A stretch of 64,000 nt of DNA, from contig OZ023182.1 of NCBI GenBank assembly GCA_963995505.1, positions 14,116,619 through 14,180,618 of the forward strand, written 5' to 3'. The notes under the pieces were generated by a model, which had not been told where the DNA came from, did no database searches, and saw only the letters and a list, made by a program, of their open reading frames with translations. How positions within the stretch are numbered: position 1 is the stretch's first letter; each line of letters begins with the position of its first letter. This stretch comes from Hypericum androsaemum (Eukaryota; Streptophyta; Magnoliopsida; Malpighiales; Hypericaceae). The position numbers and the translations under genes are program-made. This document shows, piece after piece, positions 55,612 through 64,000 of this stretch.

Positions 55612-56331
55612 TAGGGATGGCAGAAATATCCATACCCTGAGGGTCGGACCCTACCCTTACCCTATGGGTCTAGGGTATATTGACTTTGACTGGGTCTAGG
55701 GTAGGGTATGGGTACGGGTCCATGTTTAGAGGTAGGGTCTAGGGTAGTGTATGAATCCATAGCTAGACCCTGTGGGTCGGACCCTACCCTTACATTTTTA
55801 CCATATTTTAGACTCTATCCTAATTAGACTCTAGTTAGACCCTTGTTAGACCGTATTGATAATATATATAATATACTTTACGGTTAACTTTAACATATTT
55901 ATTATGTTATTCCGCAACTAGCTTAGAAGATGTCGTGAATGATGGATCATTAGAAGCTGACATGCTATATTTTTCTTTTGTTGAATTGTTTATGTACTTC
56001 AAACTCTAAAAAAATATTGGACTATTGAAATTAAATTATAAAATTTGATGTTTCATCAATTTTCTATTGAATGTTGATGTGTAACGTAGTAGATGTCTTA
56101 AATTTATTTAAATTTTATATAAAAATTAAGTTTTGATTAAAAATTATCAAAATGCAAAATGTTAAAGGGTCGGATCCTGCAGACCCTGTAGACCCTGGGT
56201 CTCCACGAGAGTAGGGTATGAATCTAACAATAAAAAATTTGTAGGATCAAGGGTAGGGTATGGATCCATCCAAAAAAATAGGATATAGGTAAGGTCCTAT
56301 CAATACCCTACCCTACCCATTGGCATCCATA
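55612..56331 (+). mobile_element. hAT-like non-autonomous element, copy 3
   Basis: Exact 8-bp duplication CAAATAAT (55604-55611 and 56332-56339). Ends TAGGGATGGCA and, reverse complemented, TATGGATGCCA. It has no frame. It is the best-defined member of the family (copies also at 21972 and 50723). Confidence 0.8.
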
Positions 56332-56463
56332 CAAATAATCGTCCAAATCAAGGAAGAAGTCCAAAGTTGAATTCCTTGTGATGTCATTGCGTAATTTACC
56401 TTGGAAAGAAATCATTACATAGATTTTACATACTCAAATGAAAACATATCTTTAAAACTAAAA

Positions 56464-57686
56464 GGAAAAAGTCCACTTAAGTACCCTGTGGTATCACCGA
56501 TTATCACTTGAGTACCCTGTAGTTTAAAATCGATAGAACCGGTCCGACTTTTTCCAATTTTTATCACTTAGGTCCACTCAAGTCCGGTTCGAGATTTTTT
56601 TGCAAAATGCGTCGTTTTGACGCTTATGTAGACTGCCACGTCGTAGTGATCCAGATTAGTCATTGCTGACATGGCGATGGGAAGGGAAAAATCTACTTAA
56701 GTACCCTGTGGTATCACCGATTATCACTTGAGTACCCTGTGGTTTAAAATCGATAGAACCGGTCTGACTTTTTCTAATTTTTATCACTTAGGTCCACTCA
56801 AGTCCGGTTCGGGATTTTTTTGCAAAATGCGTCGTTTTGACGCTTATGTGGACTGCCACGTTGTAGTGACCCGGATTAGTCATTGTTGACATGGCGATGG
56901 ATAAATTATCAAATTAGTACCAAATTAATTTATTATTTTTCATAAAAATCCTTATCCTCCTATCTCTCTTTCTCTCTCTTCTTCCCGGGTCCGCCCCCGA
57001 CCCGAGCCCCCTCCCTGCCTCTTCCTCCCTCTCCTCCTCCTCCTTCCACGCCCTAGCCCTCCAGCACTCCCTTCCCCAGGAACGCCTCCACGTCAGCCGC
57101 CCAGCCTCTGCCCCCGCACCACCGCGGTTACCACCACGCTTTGGGACTCCCGCGCGAGAACCACCTGGAAGCAGAGGCGCGGGGAGTGGAACATCGACTT
57201 GATGGACTTCTTGGGGAAGAAAATGTGGGTGACGGTAGAGAGGGGTTGATGGCGGGGAGGAGTTGGCACTCGACCTCGCCGGGGAGGAGGACGGGGCGGG
57301 GGGCTGTACGGAGGGGACGGGTTGGATTCCAATTTTGTTGTTAGGTTGAAGATGGAAAAAATGGGGAGATTGAAGAACATGAATGGAAGAAGAGAGAGAA
57401 AGAGAGATGGGAGGATAAGGATTTTTTTGGAAAATAATAAATTAATTTAGTACTAATTTGATAATTTACCCATCGCCATGTCAGCAATGACTAATCCGGG
57501 TCACTACGACGTGGCAGTCCACATAAGCGTCAAAACGACGCGTTTTGTAAAAAAATCTCGAACCGGACTTGAGTGGACCTAAGTGATAAAAATTGGAAAA
57601 AGTCGGACCGGTTCTATCGATTTTAAACCACAGGGTACTCAAGTGATAATCGGTGATACCACAGGGTACTTAAGTGGACTTTTCCC
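56464..57686. mobile_element. MULE-type element abutting ALDH10, 9-bp duplication, doubled left arm
   Basis: Flanked by AAACTAAAA (56455-56463 and 57687-57695). Ends GGAAAAAGTCCACTTAAG and, reverse complemented, GGGAAAAGTCCACTTAAG. The left arm is present twice in tandem (56464-56683 and 56684-56955); the right arm once (57416-57686). Arms share GTACCCTGTGG, ATCACTTGAGTACC, CGTCGTTTTGACGC and GCTGACATGGCGATGG. The centre (56990-57340) is GC-rich and Pro/Arg-rich on translation, without a known domain. It ends 108 bp before the ALDH10 ATG. Confidence 0.85.
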
Positions 57687-57794
57687 AAACTAAAAACAGT
57701 CAAAATTTGTAAGACGCCAAACAGAAAACGAGGTGATCAAGTCCTCCAGAAGAAAACAAAAGAAGCTTATCGATTCTAGAGCGAGCGAGCAACG

Positions 57795-60700
57795 ATGGCG
57801 ACCCAGAACATACCCTACAGGCAACTCTTCATCGACGGTGCTTGGAGAGAACCCATCCTCAAGAAACGGATTCCCATCGTCAACCCCTCCACCGAACAGA
57901 TCATCGGTTCGTTTTTCCCCTTTGTTTTGCATCGTCTTTTTTTTTATAGTTTGGTTTTGATGGTGAAATGGATCTTTAAATGGTGTGAAAACGGTAAAGA
58001 TTGGATCTTTAATGGGTTTGGTTTTGTGGGTTCGCAGGGGATATACCAGCTGCTACTGGTGAAGATGTGGAAGTGGCGGTTGAAGCTGCTAAGCGAGCTT
58101 TCAATAGGAACAATGGCAAGGATTGGGCGTTTGCTCCCGGCGCGCTTCGCGCGAAGTACTTGCGCGCTATTGCTGCTAAGGTATCTCGTCCCCGTCCCCG
58201 TCCGGATCGAGTCTGCATCCAAGTTTCCCCCAATACCGGGCCTGACAGTAGTTAGACTCTAGATGTATAGTTGACTACCAAGTGTGGAGAAGCGTGAAGT
58301 CGGATAATTTTAATGTCATTTTGGGCAGTGACACTTCTTGACAAGAAAAAGAACATTGGACCAACTTCAGAGGAATGGGGAGTTCTTAACCGCACCGCCT
58401 TCCAGTTCTTTAGCCATCTTGTCTTAGTTCCTTGATCGGCAACTTTTTTCCTTCTACGAAATGCTTTTCCTACTCGGGCTGATTCTGCTTTTTGAGCAAG
58501 TTCCGGACTTCATTGTAAACAACCTCCATCAACTATATAAATCAGCATTGTTCTATTTTTCCCCTTCAACAACCGTTATTAACCCAGATGATTTGGTTGG
58601 GGGATAAAGAATTGGACTTTGTAGTGTTTGCCTACACCCGCGTGCATTAATTTCTGTGCCACTTCGGATGATCCATTTTTAACGAGTTTAACCTGGGCTC
58701 TTAGAACTGCAATCCAGAAATTTATATCTTCTGGTTTCACTTATTCAAGCTTTGTGAATTGGTCTTTGGCTCTTATTACTCTGGTCTTTCTGCAGGTAAC
58801 AGAGAAGAAGTCTGAACTGGCGAGGCTTGAGGCAATTGATTGTGGGAAACCATTGGATGAAGCTGCATGGGACATCGTATGCCCGTGAACCAGAAAATCT
58901 TCTGTTGTTACTTATTCCTTGCCTTATTTGTGCTGTTTTTGTTATGCAGGATGATGTTGCTGGATGCTTCGAATACTATGCTGATCTTGCTGAAGGCTTA
59001 GATGCTAAACAAAGAGCTCCAGTTTCTCTTCCTATGGAAACGTTTAAGTCTTACATTCTCAAGGAACCCATCGGTGTGGTTGGATTAATTACTCCATGGT
59101 ATTGGCTACTTCTCTATTTGTGATGAATTGGCACTCATGTTTTGTATCTCAAGAGGAGTCAGCTGGGATCTCTCTATACCAATTATTATTTGCTCATTTA
59201 GGACCTCGCTCTGCTGCGATTATGGTTAGATCTGTGAAACTGTAGTTCATACACCTAAGATTTTGACCATATTTCAGTTGCAAGGAATCCCAGTCATCTT
59301 CTGCTTTTGTTGGTCATCTATTTTGCTTCCTCTTTTATGCTTCTCCTTAGGAACCCTGAAATCGATTATTCTTCGAGTATTGCAATCACAGCCTATAGAA
59401 ATAGTGGAATTCTAGTCTACTCCTGACTTTGCCCATTCTGTTAGGTTTTTCAATGTAATGACAAGGAAAACAATTAAAGCAGTACATTAAAATTTCCTAT
59501 GCAGAAATTTAGTAATTTAGGGTTCTTGCTATTTCCAATGCTTGGGTACTGGATCTTACGGACTGCTGCTGTTTTGAAATAGATATATATGGAAGAAAGT
59601 TGGTTTTGCAAAGCTACTTGTTCTCCTCAAAGCTGAACAATAATTTCCTGTTGTGCTGAAGGAACTATCCGATGTTGATGGCCACATGGAAGGTAGCTCC
59701 TGCCCTTGCTGCTGGATGCACTGCAATACTGAAGCCATCTGAGCTGTGTTCTACGTATGTTTTTAAATACTCTGAAGTTTGCTTCAACTTTGATATCAAT
59801 TTTTGCTCAACTAATGTGTTTCTTCTCCCAGAACCTGCTTGGAGCTGGCTGAAATTTGCAGAGAGGTCCATCTTCCTCCTGGTGTTCTCAACATAATCAC
59901 TGGATTGGGCCCCGAAGCAGGTGCTCCATTGGCATCCCATCCCGATGTTGACAAGGTTGATGTCTTTCCTTAGTTCCCGACTTCCATGCACTGTCAAGCT
60001 AAATTTTTTTGTATCTTCTATCTTGGTTCATGATATAGTGTGTTTTTAACAGATCGCTTTTACGGGAAGCACAGCTACTGGAAGCAAGATAATGCAAACT
60101 GCTGCTCAGATGGTAAAGGTATGACATGAGGTGGAATTACTTTTTCTTTTCTCCTTTTAGATTCCTCTTGATAACTAATCAGATCATTTAATCCTTTTGC
60201 AGCCTGTTTCCATGGAGCTTGGAGGGAAGAGCCCTATCATTGTTTTTGAAGATGTTGATCTAGATAAGGGTTAGTTGCTTCTGATGCACATTTCAGGCTT
60301 TTAGGTTGTCTCTAAGCTGGCCTGGTTGGAAATTCTTTTATTAAACAAACTTCTGATTACTCAACAGTTGCCTGTGACCTTTGCATTAGCCTAATGTACT
60401 TGGTCTAGTTATCAGAATCACTTGCTAACTAATAAGTTCCTCAGCTGCTGAATGGACTGCTTTTGGTTGCTTTTGGACAAATGGTCAGATATGCAGTGCA
60501 ACTTCCCGTCTCCTTGTCCATGTAAGTGTTTTAGCTAAGAATTTGAACTTTTTCGAAGTAACAAGTTTTTCTCATTTGTGCGAGCTAACATCTAATAAGT
60601 GTACTACCTGACCGGTATTCCAAGACATTTAATGTATGTAGTACCTAGTCCATAATGCATGATGCAATATCATACCAAATCAAACTGTAGAAGGGATACC

Positions 60701-62464
60701 AAAAGGGATTCTGTCCTTGTTCCTTTCTTTTTGTGGAAGATGATTATTCTGCTCAAGGAAGTGATCCGGTAACTTGATTAACGTTTAATTTCTTAGCCAT
60801 CATGTTTGGCTTGGGATTACATACTAGTGCATAAACTATATGAATTACAAGTGCTAATTGCATATGCTTGTGCTGTTCATTCCCAAGGAAAATTATCGTT
60901 TGCAGCGCAAAAACTAAGAAATGGACGAACTATTTTACAAGTCCGTGACAAGCGGGATCCTCTATACTATTTTGCTCTATACAAGAAAATGTACAGGACT
61001 ATAGAGTTCAATATTTCTACTTCTGAAATAGAATCAAAAGAATAGATGATCAAATTCCTGTCCGAGGAACCATACTAGGGATGGAAAGACAATGAATGGA
61101 ACTTGGAAAGCATTTAGGAGAGCAATGGGAAAAGAGTAGCAAGCTTGTTCTGGCATGATATCAGCACTTCATATACCGTTCATCAAATATTTTACATTTT
61201 TATGCTTAATTTGTCACAGGAAAGCATTGCCAAAGATTTTGTCGATAAGATTGTTGAATGGTGCAAGAATATCAAAATATCAGACCCCTTGGAAGAAGGC
61301 TGCAGGATGGGCCCAGTTGTTAGTGGAGGACAGGTAACAACATTCTAGGACTCCTAGATCTGTTTGCTTTTTCATTTGGCAGGAGCGGGGTGAGCGAATA
61401 TAGAGTGCTTTAATATTTTTAATTATGTAGCAACCATTTCCATCAAGGTTTCCCCCTCTTTTCCAAATTGACACAATCGATGTCATCGTCATCATGGATT
61501 ATTGGCTCGCACTTGAGACATTAATACAGCCTTTTGCCTATTTCTGCAGTACGAGAAGATTTTGAAATTCATTTCAACAGCAAAAAGGGAAGGCGCTACC
61601 ATCTTGTATGGCGGTGCTCGTCCCGAGGTACGTGCGAACTTTATTATTGTTTTGTGGTCTTTTATGGGCGTTAACTGACGCACAACCTTTTCACAATGAC
61701 TGCCAGCATTTGAGTAAAGGATTCTTCATTGCACCAACTATAGTTACGGATGTGACTACCTCGATGCAAATTTGGAGAGAAGAAGTTTTTGGACCAGTTC
61801 TGTGTGTTAAAACCTTCTCCAGCGAAGAAGAAGCCATCGAATTGGCAAATGACAGCCAGTGAGTTGATTTCAGCAGCTTAATAATGGTTGTCAACTCTTC
61901 GAAAAAATAATGCTAATGGATGAATCTTTCGTATTGGATCCTCTCATCATTGCTCTTGCTATGTATATAATGCCTCTATATTGAATGTCTTGGATACATA
62001 TCCTAATGGGGCATGGATCTTCTGAACAGTTATGGTCTTGGTGCTGCTGTGATATCAAAAGATTTGGAGAGGTGTGATCGAGTCAGCAAGGTGAATCTCC
62101 AAGTAGCAAGCTTTTGTATCTGTAGGCTTTTCGTGATTCATGTGTCGCTGACAGATTTTCTTCTCATCTCTGTATCTGTAGGCTTTTCGTTCCGGTATAG
62201 TGTGGATCAACTGCTCACAACCATGCTTCTGCCAAGCTCCATGGGGAGGCATCAAACGCAGTGGCTTCGGGCGTGAATTGGGAGAATGGTATGTTAAAAG
62301 ATCACAATGGTTTACATAAAATGCTATTGCCCGAATGGATATATCTAACTGGATGTTTGATCGGTTTTTGCAGGGGACTGGACAACTATCTTAGCGTCAA
62401 GCAGGTCACTCAATACATCTCTGATGATCCTTGGGGTTGGTACCAGGCTCCTTCAAAGATGTAA
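57795..62464 (+). CDS. ALDH10: Aminoaldehyde/betaine-aldehyde dehydrogenase, ALDH10 family, peroxisomal, 15 exons
   Basis: Exons: 57795-57906, 58038-58180, 58796-58876, 58950-59098, 59662-59754, 59832-59955, 60053-60118, 60203-60269, 60445-60521, 61220-61333, 61550-61627, 61707-61858, 62030-62090, 62182-62288, 62374-62464. All introns are GT..AG and phases agree, giving 504 residues without a stop; 15 exons is the usual ALDH10 layout. Visible sites: oxyanion Asn163 (PWNYP), NAD-binding FTGSTATG (237-244), general base Glu261 (MELGGKS), nucleophile Cys295 (GQICSATS), aromatic box Tyr164, Trp171, Trp289 and Trp460. The C-terminus SKM is a PTS1 peroxisomal signal. The family oxidises 3-aminopropanal, 4-aminobutanal and related aldehydes with NAD+ in polyamine breakdown; some members make glycine betaine. 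Ile445 aligns with spinach BADH 441, where Ile is associated with weak betaine-aldehyde activity. The 5' flank is a MULE, leaving 108 bp of native leader. Confidence 0.95.
62115..62190 (+). repeat. Duplicated 20-bp splice-acceptor segment in ALDH10 intron 13
   Basis: TGTATCTGTAGGCTTTTCGT occurs at 62115-62134 and 62171-62190. The second copy spans the true exon 14 acceptor (AG at 62180-62181); the first is an identical decoy 56 bp upstream. Using the decoy would shift the frame. Confidence 0.9.
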
Positions 62465-63151
62465 GGTCTTTTCTGAAACTGCTGGTGCATCTACTAGAGA
62501 ATAATCCTAGGTCGGATGACGACCCTATGTACTGAAACGAGTTATCGGAAGCATAAACTTGTATGCTCGGCGTAAAGGCCCGTTGTTTAGCACTATATTT
62601 GGACCAGCTGGTTAGGCTAAGTTTCGGACCTCTGTAAAAGCCGTTCCATGTGTATTATGAACAAGTGAGACGGAGTTGATCTTGGTGAGTGTTAAGTTTG
62701 GTGATGTAGAGCTGTTTACCAAGGCCTGTGAACCAGAGAGAACTCCCTTGTTGAATCCATCTTAAGACAAAATGGTGTGCGTTTTACTGTACTAATATGT
62801 GGAATTTAACAAATAATATGTTCTGTACACCTGGATCACTGTGATTAGTGTAATATCTGCAATTATACCCATCTCATGTTAGTCAGAGTTCTCACCTTTA
62901 AAGGACACTCTTGCTAAAATCAGAATTAGTCGTTCTAGTAATAATTTAGATAACAAGTGGTAAAAACTAAAAATATGTAATGTTAGTCATTCGAGATATA
63001 TAAGTTGATTAGTCAAAATTTGATATCTATTGATTTACAACACTTTTATCTTTTACCCTCCTCAAGCTCTTTTTTACCCCCTTCAAGCAATGTTGAGAAA
63101 GCATAGCTTTGTATCAGGACTCAGAAGTGGTAATTTTTTTAATAAATGCAG
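62465..63151. other. ALDH10 3' UTR and downstream flank
   Basis: It probably includes the 3' UTR to about 62830 (AATAAT-like signals near 62810). No other gene is seen. Confidence 0.4.
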
Positions 63152-63159
63152 ATCTTTAT

Positions 63160-63614
63160 CATTGTTTCCGAAGATGTAGTTTGACCGGTCCGACCATGAA
63201 TCGGAGCCTAAGGCGGGTCAGAAAATTATGTACGTACGTTTACCTAACGAACTAAATAATTTTCGGTCAGACCGGATGGTTGGCTCGGATTTTTGACCCC
63301 AAAAAATCTTGTTTCGTTAGGTTTGACCGAAAATTTAACCCCAAAATTCAGAATTCATCCAACCCAAACCAAAAATTTTTTAAAAAATCAGATTAAATAC
63401 TCAATTTTTCTAAATCAACACAAAATTAACTAAATTAACAAAGATAATTATACAAAATATGAAATAAATTGACCCAACCTATCGATAATATTGATTTTTA
63501 AACTTATTATTTACTAAATATATAAAACTCTCGGTCCAACCACCGGTCCGACTGGTTGACTCAGAGATCGAACCAAAATCCAAGTCGCTCTCCGGGTCGT
63601 TTTTGAAAACAATA
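63160..63614. mobile_element. hAT-like MITE of the GGTCCGACC type
   Basis: Ends CATTGTTTCC and, reverse complemented, TATTGTTTTC, flanked by ATCTTTAT (63152-63159 and 63615-63622; the match extends to 9-10 bp if the ends are shifted). Near both ends are GACCGGTCCGACC and ACCGGTCCGACTGG strings. The interior is AT-rich and non-coding. Confidence 0.6.
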
Positions 63615-63624
63615 ATCTTTATCA

Positions 63625-64000
63625 CCTAAAAAAAAGAACATATGAAATCAAAATAACCTCTAGTTTTTCACATTCCGAATAGTTAAGAGGAATCTTTCGC
63701 TAACCAATAGGTTAACGGAATGCCAAAAGTACCTACCAACTAACCCCATCCTCAAGCTAATCCACATAGACAGACATGAGGTACACAAAATCGTGCGTGG
63801 TTGAGGCCTCCTTCCTCCGTAATTTTTATAACAACGGTAAAGAGTTTTCTTAGATTTGGCAACACCCGTACAATTTTTAGGGCATATCCCCCTTAAATTG
63901 AGATTTGGATTCAGTAGAAACTACATAAAAGTCATCAATATGGTATGGACTAAATTTGGACCATATGATTTGATTTTTAAAATTCATTTTCAGATCTGAC
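63625..64000. other. Intergenic, no gene recognised
   Basis: No frame, repeat end or RNA gene is evident. Confidence 0.3.

Noticed and set aside
57093..57380. Proline-rich minus-strand frame upstream of ALDH10
   Set aside because: It is inside the MULE core; compositional artefact of GC-rich sequence.
60806..61045. 79-codon frame between ALDH10 exons 9 and 10
   Set aside because: It lies within a well-defined intron; no domain.
57795..62464. Calling the gene a glycine-betaine synthesis enzyme (BADH) outright
   Set aside because: Ile at the residue deciding betaine-aldehyde use argues for aminoaldehyde specificity, so the broader family name is used.

Overview
This is nuclear DNA from a flowering plant. 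The genes have introns, and one of them is a complete 15-exon ALDH10 aminoaldehyde/betaine-aldehyde dehydrogenase ending in a peroxisomal signal. Most of the rest is layered transposable elements of typical plant type: Ty1/Copia LTR elements, an L1-type LINE, MULE-type elements with long inverted repeats, hAT-like elements and MITEs. The species cannot be told from the sequence; the ALDH10 and MAIL/plant-mobile-domain sequences fit an angiosperm, probably a eudicot.

Layout. 0.3-0.5 kb: decayed fragment of the plastid gene accD. 1.2-7.4 kb: Copia-1, with both LTRs and a gag-pol frame closed by stop codons. 7.9-11.9 kb: a lone MULE terminal repeat, then a broken plant-mobile-domain (PMD) gene behind a terminal repeat of a family seen again at 43.7-45.0 and 48.9-49.2 kb. 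12.2-12.7 and 17.6-18.3 kb: Copia gag fragments. 13.2-15.8 kb (minus strand): a degenerate response-regulator-like gene. 19.0-20.0 kb: truncated MULE. 21.8-30.6 kb: three further copies of the exon 1/intron 1 region of that gene. One copy is split by a hAT-like element and a 4.6-kb LINE, and two copies face each other as a long inverted repeat. 31.7-34.0 kb: a MULE nested in another MULE, both with exact 9-bp target duplications. 34.1-43.3 kb (minus strand): a rearranged relative of Copia-1 joined to Copia-2, whose LTR carries eight G-boxes just upstream of its TATA box. 43.4-45.6 kb: LINE fragment interrupted by a long-TIR element. 45.7-48.2 kb: another MULE with an exact 9-bp duplication. 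48.9-57.7 kb: a MITE, two hAT-like elements, a small single-exon gene (51.7 kb) and a MULE ending 108 bp before the ALDH10 start codon. 57.8-62.5 kb: ALDH10. 63.2-63.6 kb: hAT-like MITE.

Only ALDH10 and the 78-residue protein at 51.7 kb look like intact host genes. The ALDH10 product should oxidise aminoaldehydes from polyamine breakdown in peroxisomes; an isoleucine at the substrate-deciding position argues against strong glycine-betaine synthesis. Relative ages can be read from nesting: the response-regulator duplications came before the hAT and LINE insertions, and the outer MULE at 31.7 kb came before the inner one. No bacterial-type system, CRISPR array, rRNA or intact tRNA gene was seen. 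Exon limits and element ends were read by eye, and no alignment or database search was run.
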